Shown: positions 44,575 to 55,165 of the stretch, one piece after another
How the letters are laid out: every line of letters starts with the position of its first letter
How positions within the stretch are numbered: position 1 is the stretch's first letter
DNA from: Silene latifolia
Lineage: Eukaryota; Streptophyta; Magnoliopsida; Caryophyllales; Caryophyllaceae
Assembly: GCF_048544455.1 (NCBI RefSeq)
Contig: NC_133537.1
Coordinates: 20,769,541 to 20,833,540 of the forward strand
Direction of reading: 5' to 3'
Length of the DNA: 64,000 nucleotides
Made by a program: the position numbers and the translations under genes
The notes under the pieces: model-generated
Told to the model about the DNA's origin: nothing
The model's input: the letters and a program-made list of their open reading frames with translations, nothing else
The model's database searches: none

Positions 44575-45885
44575 TGTTGGACCTTTAGTCCTAATTAGTT
44601 GTTTTGATAATGACAGTAATTATTTGTATGTGGACTTAATATTATAAACATATGCGTGTAATTGTGTGCTTAAGTCTTAATATAGAAAGGAACAATTACA
44701 ATGACGCAAGCTTGAAGTTTGGACCAAGGAGGTACAACTTCGAAGACACTTGATCGTTGTATTCAAGCAAGATCAAGATCCGAAATCAACCACGAGACTC
44801 AAGATGAGAGACTTGTGAAGAGACGATTCGTTTACTGAAGATCTACTGAAGATTAGATAGTATAGGTCGTCTTCCGGTAATGGTTTTAATTTGTTTTATT
44901 TAAAGGTTAGTGAAGTTATGACCTCATAGCCATAACTTCACTGCTAGACAAAAATTATGCGTTAATTTTTGGAAAATATATTTTTAATGTTTTATAAAAA
45001 TAAGAGAGTATTTATATAATTGGAATTATTTAATTAGAATTTAAGTTGGATGTACTATTGGTTTGTAACACGATATTTATGTCGTCATGCAACCTAGGGT
45101 TTCAACTAAAATTCTATCTCGATTTGTTGTGGGCTATGGAGGCCGAATAGACCGAAGGAAACCCTAGGGACCGGCCGAAAACCCTAGAGGCCGATCCATT
45201 CCTTTAACCCTAGCCGCCTACTTGTTCGTCAAGTCATTTAGGGTTTCACACCTTCCAGAATATTCTAAACCCTAATTCCCTACAACTATAAATACATCCC
45301 TTCATTCAACATTTAAAAAGTGACACACATCTACACTTGAGAAAAAATATTTAAGCAAAAATTATTTGAGCTTTAATTCTTATTTTACAAATTTCTTATA
45401 CAAAAGTTGCGCATCATATTTGTCAATCACTCAAAGAGAAATCGTTATAGGATACTAAGTACACAAAGATATTATACTCACTCGCATAACGTGAGATTAA
45501 TATTTATAGTTGTACTTTTCTTATTAACGTAAGAGCAATCTAGAGTATTTAGCGATACTCAATCTGAGTTATAATCATATAGTTGATTATACGAGTGAAT
45601 TGATAATTTTTGTAATCCGTAGAAAGGTACTACCAATTATTAATCGAGAATAGTGGACGTAGGTTTCGACTTGTGAAACTGAACCACTTCAAAAATCCCG
45701 TGTGTCTCTCTTTCTCTCTTTCTTTATTTTCGTTATTTCGTTTTTGCGCTTATTAGTGAAATAATTAGTTGATTTTAATCAATAAAATCAAATAATTAAT
45801 TTTACATCATATATTTCGAAAAAGTGGGCATCGTTTTAATACTCAATTCACCCCCCTCTTTCGTATTCGATCAATAGACTCCTCA
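44575..45885 (+). repeat. 3' LTR of the Sirevirus-type element
   Basis: 1311 bp, TGTTGGACC to CTCCTCA, followed by the duplication GAATG. It differs from the 5' LTR by scattered substitutions and a few short indels. Confidence 0.95.
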
Positions 45886-46529
45886 GAATGTGATTTTTTC
45901 TTTGCTTAATTAACAAGTAAAGGATTAACTTGTAATTAGGCATTAATCGTGATTTCATTGTGTCTAATTACCCCTATTGAATCTCTAGTGCTTTTATCTT
46001 CTTATTAACTTGACCAATGTATGTGATTTCTACTTGGTAGAATTGATAAGTTGGGTTATTTGATTAAGTGTAATTTCCTTGTCATTTGGCCAATATTAAG
46101 GAGATTTAGAAGATTTATCTTCACAATAGGGTGATAATATATAATTAAAGGATTGATTTTGTGGTTTTATTAACTAAAATGTCTCACTTTATTGAGTCGG
46201 ATTAAGTCTCTCTTAAACTTGATAAATATCCATCTTAAAACTTGCTTGTTTGATTGCTTGCTACATACTCTTGTTTGAATATCATTTTGTCTTTGTTACT
46301 TTTGAAAACCAAACTAAAAACCCCCCTTTTCCATACTTGTTTGTAGTTTAATTTGTCACAATTGTTCTAGTTGCTCTTTTAAATTCACCATTGCAAAACC
46401 CCCCTTCTTTTGGGTTCGATCCCATTGCTTACTACTTTACTACTTTATATTTAGTATTAATTAGTACGTATTGTGGTATAATAAATTATTAATTTGGCCG
46501 TCTTAAATAGCGACGTTTTAGGCGTGTCA

Positions 46530-47290
46530 AATTTTGGCGCCGTTGACGGGGAAGGTAACGGTTTTGTTGGTGTTTTTAATTGTGTTTCTTAGAGTAGTTG
46601 TGTGTTTTGTGTGCTTTGTAGTGTAACTAGTTTTTGTAAATATTAGGATTAGTTTAAGTAGTTTATATTGCTCTTTTGTTTGATTTAATGGCTTTTCTTA
46701 ATTTTCCTCAATTTGAACCATTTTACAAGTCTTCTTCTCTATGCTTTCTTGAGATATTTGAAACTGTTATTCAAACCGTCTATGAATTGTGTGGAGGTGA
46801 CACTTTGAATATTGCTATGACTAATGGGATGGTTGGAGAAGACTTGGGGTATGTTTTGTCTTGTGATTTAGAGGGAACCTTACAAGATTTGGAAGCAAAT
46901 CCACCCATGGAGGAGTTGGAAAAAAACGAGAAAGTTGTGGTTCTTAAGGATGTTGGTTATGACCCTTATTTGGGTAAGAAGTTAGTAAGTATGAACTTTG
47001 AGGAGAATGTTAAGAGGGTAGAGAACAAGATGCTTGTTGAAGTTTGGCCTCACAAAGAAAAACTACCCATACTAGTTCCTAAAGAACCTTGTGTGTTCCT
47101 TCACTCCTACTTGGTTTTTACCAAGTCAAACCCTTCTTTCTAGGAGTCTTATCGTGACATTGAATTGTTTTTCGAATATGCTTCAATGAATCACTTGTCA
47201 TATGCATATGTTCTCATCGTGAATGCTTGGTATGCCTTGACTTTCTACTATTATCACTTCTCTTGTTTGTGGGCTAACATGTTTGATAGG
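46530..47290 (+). mobile_element. Athila-like internal region with primer site and leader ORF
   Basis: TGGCGCCGTTGACGGGGA at 46535-46552 is an Athila-type primer site (one base from the common TGGCGCCGTTGCCGGGGA). The following 740 bases are cut off by the Tat element at 47291; the rest should resume right of the window. Confidence 0.7.
46676..47143 (+). CDS. Unknown ORF in the Athila-like leader
   Basis: A 155-codon frame (first internal ATG at MAFLNFPQFEPFY) with acidic NPPMEELEKNEKVVVLKDVG and VEVWPHKEKLPILVPKEPCV. After the TAG the same frame stays open for about 45 more codons (ESYRDIELFFEYASMNHLSY ... WANMFDR) up to the Tat insertion, so the stop is probably a mutation and the product once longer. 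It does not look like gag; no family recognised. Confidence 0.5.
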   Translation: MFDLMAFLNFPQFEPFYKSSSLCFLEIFETVIQTVYELCGGDTLNIAMTNGMVGEDLGYVLSCDLEGTLQDLEANPPMEELEKNEKVVVLKDVGYDPYLGKKLVSMNFEENVKRVENKMLVEVWPHKEKLPILVPKEPCVFLHSYLVFTKSNPSF

Positions 47291-47744
47291 TGTGGACGCG
47301 GGCCCACGAGGTCATAAATGCGATAAAGCATGAACGAAACTAATTAGGACTAATTAATACAAGATTTATAAGATTATTTACAAATACAAACTAATTAGGT
47401 TAAACAAACTATTAATGATGAATTAATGACGGATATGATAAATAACGGATGGGAATATATCAAAGATCGAATTCCAGAGACTCAATATGGGTAAATCGAA
47501 TCTCTAAAAAAACCGAATTTGATTTTAATGACGAAAACCCGCAAATATTGGTTATAAGGGATTTAAGTCGGGATTTAAAAGATGAATTAAATACCAATGA
47601 TGATGAATAATATATTACATGTTAGAATTATAATATTAGAATTATTATGTTAACGAAACAATAAACAATTGAAAACAAAAGCAAAACAAACGGATTAAAT
47701 AAAGACGAAGGAAGAAGAAAGGAAGCAGGAACTGCGGCAGCCTC

Positions 47745-47806
47745 ACGAAGAGGCGCAACAGGTGCTGTGTCTCTTCGAAGAGGCGCAACAGTTGCTGCGT
47801 CCTTTC
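47745..47806. repeat. Palindromic repeat pair 1 (3' LTR)
   Basis: Two adjacent copies of a GAAGAGGCGC..GCTGCGTCC unit with near-palindromic core GCGCAGCAGNTGCTGCGTC. It corresponds to the pair at 62935-62996 in the 5' LTR. Confidence 0.85.
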
Positions 47807-48350
47807 TCGAGGATTGTCCTCTGATAATCCGTAAAAAAAGGGTTTGAACACGGTTCTAGAAATCGGTTTTAAGAGTACTTTCGACATAAATCTTACAATA
47901 TGATTACAATAATAAAGAACGATAATTAAAAGAAGGATTATACACCCTCAGACTTACATGTTTGACGAAACGAGATGAACTAAGTATACGTTTAGTGATG
48001 CTCGACTCGAATGTAGACGAAAGTGCCCTCGTAAGAGGAAATTAAACAGATTGATTAAGTTGATTATTGTGGAGTTGGTCAAATTGGTAGGTCATGCAAA
48101 ACGAGGCTGGTACTCAGAAGGATCCGAGCTAACGGGGTCGAAAGTTCAAGCACGTAGACGCCAAAAAGTAAGAACGTGGTCTAGAATGCAAAGGGAGAAG
48201 AGAAGGGTGGACACTCGCATGAGAAATATGTGAGACTGAAGGTCTCTATTTATACTAATCACATGGAGGAAGTAGGGTTTTCGGAGAAACTTTGGAAGTG
48301 AATCTTCGAAAAGATATGAAAAGATACGAAAAATACGCAGAAAAGGACTT

Positions 48351-48412
48351 GGGAAGAGGCGCAAGCAGCATCGCGCCTTGGAAAGAGGCGCAAACACTTG
48401 CTGCGTCCTTTC
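48351..48412. repeat. Palindromic repeat pair 2 (3' LTR)
   Basis: Two copies of the same unit, somewhat diverged (GGAAGAGGCGCAAGCAGCAT, GAAAGAGGCGCAAACACTTG). It corresponds to 63541-63601 in the 5' LTR and lies about 100 bases upstream (minus sense) of the LTR TATA box. Confidence 0.85.
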
Positions 48413-48814
48413 CCAAGTGGTTTCCTCCTGCGGAAGAAAGATTTCCGTGTTTTGGTTATGGAATAACGGATTAATCTTGTTTTCCTTAATATTTTGTGTG
48501 AATATTACGGGAAATTCTTTACCAAAGATTAAAAGATTGCGAAATATGGAATAGAAATATCTGGAACATTCCAGAACATTTTGGCTCGGTTTTAGAAAAT
48601 GAAGACGGTTTTTTGACCCGGACTCCAAATGTACTCTAATTACTGTCAAAATGACCGTATCGGCGTGTAGATGACATTTAAGAGGTAGACACAAGTATTT
48701 GAGCGATCACTTGACGATAAACTTATGAATTGTCACAAATCGTTCCGCGTACTAAAAATGCGGCCCAATCATCACCGGGTGGTTTGCGGGAGGTGCAGAA
48801 ATGAGGTATCTACA

Positions 48815-49728
48815 GAGCGCCCACTTTGACTGAGGCTTGGACAAGACGAAAGTCAAAGTATAGCCATCAGGTCAATCGAATATTACAACCTGACGACAAT
48901 GGCGACGCGAGGCGGTTCAAGGGGTCTGAGCCAAGGACCTGTCGTCGGGAACATTTTAGAGTCTGTCGACTTCCGGGGAGGGTCGTTTAAAGTCCATTAG
49001 ACTACGTAAGGAGGCTCGCCAGCCATAAGAAGAGACCATACCTAAAATTCCTTGAAACTCCAGGGGAAACAAAACTCGATATTGGGAGAAGACAGCAGGG
49101 CATAGTCTGGAACTGCTGAGAGAAATCTGCTTGTGGTCGGTTTCAAACAAACTTCGGAAGAGCTCGTGGTCGATGTTTATCTCCATGTATCGAGAGAGAA
49201 TGTCTATCCGTGAACTCTCGCTGGGGGAACATAACTGGGAACTGATCTCCATGTCTCGAGAGGGAATGTCTATCCGTGTACTTTCGCTGGGGGAACATAA
49301 TAAGGCGTGTCGAAACACCTGTCAAAGAAGAAATGCTCATTGTGACAAGCTAGGTCTTGGCAGAACATGGCAACAGTTTGTTGTTGGCTTGGAAATACGG
49401 ATCCGGGCGAAGAATATACGTCGAACGGATCAAATATGTGGTACGGCATCGAGGAAGAGGCGCGCCAAAGATGGGCCCACAAAATAACGAACTTATAACG
49501 AATCTTCGAAAATTCCTATGGAGGGAAACTGAGGAAGAGGCGCAACAAGAGCTGCGTCCCTTGGAAGAGGCATAGCACCTGCTGCGTGTTTTCCTGAGTG
49601 CGGTACTTCTGCGTAAAAACCCGATGAAACAGAGGGGTTTGTTTCATAATTCGAAACATAAACTCTTAATTTCTCTCTCAAATTCCAACCATTTCCGTCA
49701 AAATTTGATTCAAAAGCTCGCATTTGCC
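48815..49728 (+). promoter_or_regulatory. Region between 3' LTR and antisense gene 1; LTR-like promoter and 66-bp tandem repeat
   Basis: There are two tandem copies of a 66-bp unit at 49181-49304 (CTCCATGTATCGAGAGAGAA / CTCCATGTCTCGAGAGGGAA starts). From 49499 the sequence resembles the LTR read on the plus strand: GAATCTTCGAAAA, then palindromic repeat pair 3 (49531-49591), then a pyrimidine-rich leader (TCTCTCTCAAATTCCAACC) up to the ATG at 49729. No clear TATA box was found. Short frames at 48956-49487 show no motifs. Confidence 0.55.
49531..49591. repeat. Palindromic repeat pair 3, upstream of antisense gene 1
   Basis: Copies GGAAGAGGCGCAACAAGAGC..GTCCC and GGAAGAGGCATAGCACCTGC..GT end 138 bases before the start codon of the plant-mobile-domain gene. 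Same strand orientation as in the LTRs. Confidence 0.85.
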
Positions 49729-52700
49729 ATGACTAATCGAGGTATGTGTATCAATCTTGCATTTATCTTCCGCATTTGATCAAATGAGAGCGACAAAATT
49801 AAGGTTTTCGACCCTAATTAGTCGAAAATTTGGGGCCTTTTCCCCAAATGATTTTGCCTTGCAAAATTGACTTTATAGATGGCTAATTGGTAATATAAGG
49901 ATCATAACCACGTATTTGTTTCGAATTTTCATTGAGTTTTGAGCATTTGAGTGAAATTGAGACGGTTTCATAGCTAAACCGTAAATCGCTTCGAAAATAG
50001 CCTTAGGATTGCCCATTTGCGACGAAACTTGGTATTTGGAATCCTTGCATGATGGGTAAACTTCCCACCATCTCGGAATTTTTATTGGTGACGGACTTTT
50101 CAGGACGCTTCCTAGGGCATGATCGCCGTTATAACGAAATGCTGTCGAAATCCGACTCGAACCCATGACTAGGCTTTAACTTAGGCTTGACTTGACCCAA
50201 ATTACCACATGAGCGGACGGGTTTGTGGGAAAATTGCAAAAGATGGCGAGAAAAGAGCGTTTTCGGAATTTCGGAGCTCCGAAAACTCGAAAATCCCCTA
50301 ATTAAGGCTTGTCGTCACTTGACGCGGCCTAAATTCACTTTAATTTTGCAGGTGACGAGGCTTCTACATCTGGGAGAGATCCCATGGACGTGGATACTGC
50401 TGTTGACCCTTCTCAGGTGCTTGAGGAGGCTTTTACTGCTGCGGTGACGGCTGCCGAGGACGAGGTTGTTGAGGAGGAGGTTGTTGAGGAGGAGGAGGAG
50501 GCCCCGAGACGGGCCAACGTTGGACGGGGTGGTCGCCCGCTGAGGGGAGCACCTGCGTGGTCTGAGACCTGGGACAGTAGGCACCTGCTTTGGGCTGCGG
50601 AGGGTCACCTGTCCTACAGAACGGTGAAGAGCTTGGTAAATCGAATTCATCACTCTTCATTCATCTTCTTTCATTTCTGTTTGTCATTCCTTTTCTTCTT
50701 TATTTGAGCTAAAGATAGCTTTTGTTTCAAATCAACATAGGAGGCCGGGAACATCAGATCGTTCTCGGGCTATACGATGGCGATGGGGTGCTACGAGAGG
50801 CTGTCACCTGAGGAGCGAGCCATGATCGAGCGGGGAGCGTTCGGTGCAGGCTTGGAGGGATATCGCGAGGAGGAAGCTTCGGGCTAACCTCAGTCTCGTC
50901 CGAGCTTTCTTGGACCGGTTTTGGGACACGACCTCCACGTTTCACATGCCTTTTGGCGAGGTGGGGGTCGCGTTAGAGGACTACGGCATGATCTCTGGTC
51001 TTCCATGTGGGACTGAGGTGGTGGAGTGGCCGGAGACAGCCATGAGAGTTGACTCGGCTGAGGCTAGGAGGTTGATTGGCTGGAACTTGGCGCTGAAGGC
51101 GGCTGCGGTACCTGGTTTGGTGCCTAGTTCTTACGTTCGGGACTACTTTGCGGGGAAGACCTCGGCGTTGGTGGTGATCGAGAGGAGGGAGACGGCTCCT
51201 CCTCCCTGTACCGTAGAGCAGAGAGTCCGTTTGTGGCTCTGGTGGTTTGTGTCTTTGATCTACCTCGGAGACAAGGGAGAGAGGCTTTCGACGAAGCTCA
51301 TTCCCTTTCTTTCTGACCTGAGCTCCCTAGGCCATTGGGACTGGGTCACTACTGGTTTTGCAGTCCTCATCCGCTACATGAGGGCCATGGTTCGTCCGGA
51401 GTTGATGGAGAAGGGGACTTCTCCTACTTCCGTCGGCCCTGGACTGCTGTTGGAGGTATGAACCTTCACTTCATTTCATGAAAGATCATTTCCTTTTCTG
51501 CCGAATCACGAAAGATCGTTGTTGACTTATCTCGTTTTACAAGCGTGGGTGTACTCCTACTTTCCGGGCCTCGCGCCCAAGAGGACGGAGCCGGTGGAGA
51601 AGGCCTATCCCGTTGTGAGGGATTGGGTGCTGTGTCGCACGAGGAGTCGGCGTTCCTTCCACGACATCTGCTGGCAGGAGGGGAACGCTCTTCAGCTGGA
51701 TGATGTGAGTATTTTACCTTGCATTGTTTGTCTCTCTTCTTTTACTTTTAGAACTGATCATAAGAATGACCCTTCGTTTGCTTTTCTAGTGGGTACCCAG
51801 GCCTTGGGAGGAGTACGCTGGCGCTCCTCCCTTCGTGGCTGAGGTCCTTCGACCTAGGAGCTCGAGCCGGTTGCTGCTGAGGACGTCGATGGATCCTGTG
51901 TGGTACTTGGGTGAGCGCTTGGCTCGTCAGTGCTCTCGGGATGTCTTGACGGTTCCTGTCAATCCTCCTCGGACGATGTTTAGGGAGACTTCTGAGGTTG
52001 AGAGGGAGGCTGACCTGGCTGGCGTCGGTGGCGACGCCCTCCTTCTTCCTGGTGAGGACTACTCGGCGTTCCTCTACGGGAGGTTGGCTTACTGGCCGGT
52101 TGTGGTAAGTGCTTTTATCCTCTTTCATTTTTGATTATTTGAGAACACGATGAATGATCATCGGTTAATGGGAATCACCTGACTTTGCAGGAGGTCGAGG
52201 CGGCGGGCATCGAGCCCCCAGAGTACCCCGAGCCCCTTGAGTACACTGACGCGATGGGGATGACGACGATCTCCGAGCTACGTGACTTTGACGTGGCGGT
52301 GAGAGATGCTGGCTTGGACGAGTGGTAAGATCATCGATTCGGAGGGTGAGTCTCCTAACTTGTATAATTTTGTGTAAGAACACATTTGCTCGAGTTTGTC
52401 CAATCGTTTTAGATTTTTCCTTTTGAAACGCAGGTTGCGCCATCCTGGTTCGTGGCTTTGTGGAGGGTAGCCAACCGGCTGTGGGCTCTGCCATCGAGGC
52501 ACTCGCTGGCGGCCGAGGACGTCAGGTATGAACCTTCCGTTTACTTCACTTTTGAATTTTTCCAATCTTCCTTATGTTTGAAATGATTGACATGAGCCAA
52601 TTCTTGTTGTTTGCAGAGGGAGCGCGAGCTGGATCGAGAGCTTGCCCAGTCCCGGGAGGAGACAGCTCGCCTGCTGAGGGAGCTCGAGGTACGTGACGCC

Positions 52701-52754
52701 GAGGTTGCTGCTCTCGAGGCGAGAGTTGCTGAGCTAGACGACGACCAGCAGTAG
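49729..52754 (+). CDS. Antisense gene 1: plant mobile domain (PMD) protein, eight exons, lightly damaged
   Basis: Exons: 49729-49741, 50352-50635, 50741-51455, about 51541-51704, 51790-52104, 52191-52325, 52434-52525, 52619-52754. It starts MTNRGDEASTSGRDPMDVDT with an acidic EEEVVEEEEEAPRR stretch. The PMD core follows: LVRAFLDRFWDTTSTFHMPF, GEVGVALEDYGMISGLPCGT, VRLWLWWFVSLIYLGDKGER, LSSLGHWDWVTTGFAVLIRY and AWVYSYFPGLAP. Exon 8 is a coiled coil (RELAQSREETARLLRELEV). This is the aminotransferase-like PMD of the MAIN/MAIL1 type. Three single-base lesions are seen: a shift near 50845, an off-by-one acceptor before exon 4, and a non-GT donor after exon 6. Exons are clearly GC-richer than the introns. 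It runs opposite to gag-pol, between pol and the 3' LTR. PMD proteins act in silencing and transcription control; the role in the element is unknown. Confidence 0.8.
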
Positions 52755-53664
52755 CTTGTTTGTTGCTTCTTGTTTTTTGGCTATATTTTGTACATTTGTA
52801 CATTTTAGGACCCACATTTTGGACATTTGGATTTTGTTTTGGGGCTCGAGCCCCCAGTTTGGTGTACATATCCCCTCTTGGTTGTATATATGATGGCCTA
52901 AGTGCTTTGTTGCTGGGTTGCTTTGTTTGTACCTGCAGGTTAGCTTTGAACAGGTTTGGTAGATGACAGTTTGCGCCGTCATGCTGCCGAAATTTACACA
53001 GAAATCACATAGAACATACATTTGTACACATGTCCTAAATTAGCGCAAAACCATGACTCGGAAACGCAAAAATTTGCAAAACTTTTTGCCGGAAATGACC
53101 GGACGGTAGGGAGGGTTACCGCCTAAAAAACAGAAAAATTAGAAACCTATAAGTTTGAAGGTAATGTGGGATGGGAGTGAAATGATTCCCCTAAAAGAAA
53201 AATGAAAAAGAAATGTATAAGTTTGAAAATGAATAAATTAAATTGGTGAAATGATTCTCCAAAAAAGAAAAATAAAAAGAAATGCATAAGTGTGCTAAAA
53301 ATGACGAAAATGTCGATATCGCCTCGAAATGCGTGCCCGTGAAATTAGGAAACACGAAATATGGCAACCTGACGTATTTACCAAAATAATAACCCGTATG
53401 AATAGGAAATTATTCGTTGAGGAATTTAGGAAAGGTCCAACCGCGAAAAATCACAGAAAGAATGCTGAGGAAGAGGCGCAGCAAGAGCTGCGTCCCTTCG
53501 AAGAGGTGCAACAGGTGCTGCGCCTGTTCCCCAGTGTATCCGTCCTAACGGATTTTAGGAAACAACTTTTAGTATAAATAGAGACGTCGAGGGAGGTTTT
53601 ATTCACATAATTCTTCCGTATCTCTTCGTCTTATTACATAAAGCTCTCAAAATAAGCATACATC
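52755..53664 (+). promoter_or_regulatory. Intergenic region with TATA promoter of antisense gene 2
   Basis: It contains the 3' flank of gene 1, then palindromic repeat pair 4 (53468-53528), then TTAGTATAAATAGAGAC at 53569-53585, 80 bases before the ATG at 53665. This TATA segment is identical over 17 bases to the minus-strand LTR promoter (48242-48258 and 63432-63448). Confidence 0.7.
53468..53528. repeat. Palindromic repeat pair 4, upstream of antisense gene 2
   Basis: GGAAGAGGCGCAGCAAGAGC..GTCCC and GAAGAGGTGCAACAGGTGCT..GCC, adjacent, ending about 40 bases before the TATA segment. Confidence 0.88.
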
Positions 53665-55165
53665 ATGAATACTCTCGAAATTCGTCTAAAAGAATGGACA
53701 AATGAATTCTCTAATGTGGAGAAACACGACATGGGTGCTTATAATTTTGGATCGCTTTTGAGCTTGAAGCTGATCAAGGTAGTAAAACCATTCCTAGATG
53801 CTTGTCTTGATTATTGGGACCCGAATTATCACGTATTTGCCTTCCCCGGAGGCGACACTTGCCCATTTCCCGAAGAAATTGCTGCGATTGGTGGTTGGGA
53901 CCCGGAACATTTCCCTGCTATTCCCTCCACTTCTCAAGGGTATAAAAACAAGTTTAGAGACTTGCTTGGGTTGGCAAGAGTTAATGTTGACCGTCTTGTG
54001 ACTTCCAAAGGAGTGCGAATGTTGGACTTCATTGATCGATTTATCAATAGGGCAGATCCTACCATCTCTTATATTGTGAGGCGAAGGGCATTCGGATTTT
54101 GCCTATTATATGTATATGTCCTTCAAGGGCATGTTGATGAGGATATAAGAGGCGACCCTCGTCTCTTGAGCTTGATTGAGCAAATGGAGCTGCACAGGAG
54201 TCCAGCTTGTCTGTGCTTAGGAGAGATCCTATTGGGTTTAGATAACAGGAAAGCCAATCGCGACCTACCTTACTTGGGAAGTCCCATTATATTGCAGGTA
54301 AAAGAACTTTTTTTTTCTTTTCGTTTTTTCTTTTTCTTTTTTCTTTTTTTTTTTCTTTTTTTTTTTTAATAATACCTGCTTTTGGTAGGTCTGGCTTATG
54401 GAGCGTCTTCGATTGATCGAGCCCCCAGTTAATATTCCTGCTTATCATGCTCGCTCAATTGCAATGAGGACCAGACTTTACATGGTGGACTTCACCCGAG
54501 TTTGCAATTACTGGGAAAACAAATTGAAGAGTGATGATGGCCCCTTAATTAGATGGATCGTACCATGGTGGCATCTCAAATCTGTCACTTGAGTATCTTC
54601 TTTGGATCCTACCCGATCTGTTTGTATTCCCGGCTTGGAGTTTATGATATGAATCTTCCCGGAGAGGTTGATGAGGCAGGTTGGATTCAAGCAGATGATC
54701 CCGAAGCTTGACACTGTCCCGCAGACTGCCGTGGCGCTTACTACTGATAGTCGAAGAGAATGGGCCATCAAATGGGCTCAGAGGAACATTTGGTTCTTTA
54801 ATTCTTCTGTCAGTGCTCTATGGGTGTCGGATTCCTATCTGCGGTGGAAGAAAGCTACTACTCCGGAGGAGCGTGAGAGATTAAGGAAGCGCGAGGCTGT
54901 TGACTACAAGTTTCGCGAGGTGGAAAAGGAGAAGGAGAAGCATCTGACTGAGGGAGAGGAAGAAGCCGGACTTCGAGTTGTTCATCCTTCGAAGAAACCG
55001 AAGACTTCTCCTGCCGTCGAGATGGTGGTTGACAAGAATGGCAAAGCAAGACCACGAGAGAGACCGTTGGTGATTAGGTCGGAAGTGGCGCAAGAGCGTC
55101 CGACTCGAGGTCGGGACAAGAAATATGATAGAAATGACAAAGGCAAGGAGAAAATGGAAGAGTAG
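53665..55165 (+). CDS. Antisense gene 2: PMD-related (DUF7745-like) ORF, damaged
   Basis: Exon 1 is 53665-54297 (MNTLEIRLKEWTNEFSNVEK start). It joins in frame to exon 2 from 54389 across a GT..AG intron of 91 bases rich in T runs. Core text: PFLDACLDYWDPNYHVFAFP, GGDTCPFPEEIAAIGGW, RRRAFGFCLLYVYVLQGHVD and CLCLGEILLGLDNRKANRDL, the order seen in the plant DUF7745 type found beside retroelements. A TGA at 54590-54592 (after WHLKSVT) and a further stop and shift near 54650 separate the C-terminal part (54668-55165), which is charged with a basic nuclear-signal-like end (RPTRGRDKKYDRNDKGKEKM). Family assignment is by pattern only. It sits in tandem with gene 1. Confidence 0.7.

Larger units (their letters stand above)
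34688..45885 (+). mobile_element. Ty1/copia element of the Sirevirus (SIRE/Maximus) type, 11.2 kb
   Basis: LTRs 34688-36005 and 44575-45885 both run TGTTGGACC...CTCCTCA. A 5-bp duplication GAATG flanks them (34683-34687, 45886-45890). The order is primer site, gag, protease, integrase, RT, RNase H (integrase before RT, hence copia), then a long extra ORF before the 3' LTR. Size, long gag with two zinc knuckles, extra ORF and repeated polypurine tracts all fit Sireviruses. The LTRs differ at only a few positions per hundred, yet gag-pol carries several stops and frameshifts. Confidence 0.95.
33784..46529 (+). repeat. Athila-like 5' LTR, split by the Sirevirus-type element
   Basis: The LTR end is fixed at 46529 (..GTCA) by the primer site five bases later. 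LTR-like sequence continues on both sides of the copia element (to 34687 and from 45891), including a promoter-like CTATAAATAGATGAACACC near 34311. The left limit at TGTAGCTTATTTTATGC (33784) is only a guess; the other LTR is outside the window. Two near-identical palindromes TTCGCACCGTGCGAA lie at 34192-34206 (first base differs) and 34221-34235. Confidence 0.5.
47291..48814 (-). repeat. 3' LTR of the Tat element, internally deleted
   Basis: The minus strand begins TGTAGATACCTCATTTCTGC at 48814 and ends CGCGTCCACA at 47291. Compared with the 5' LTR, the sequence corresponding to about 61644-62500 is missing right after GTGGACGCGGGCCCAC. A purine-rich AAAGTGGGCGC (minus strand, 48817-48827) precedes it. 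The minus-strand promoter TATAAATAG is at 48246-48254. Confidence 0.9.

Noticed and set aside
47645..47887. Peptides with repeated EEAQQLLR / LRRLF text in the LTRs
   Set aside because: They are translations of the palindromic DNA repeat, occur in LTR non-coding sequence, and the reading frames differ among copies.
49131..49487. 118-codon plus frame near the 66-bp tandem repeat
   Set aside because: Its codons are mostly the tandem repeat; no homology; lies upstream of antisense gene 1.
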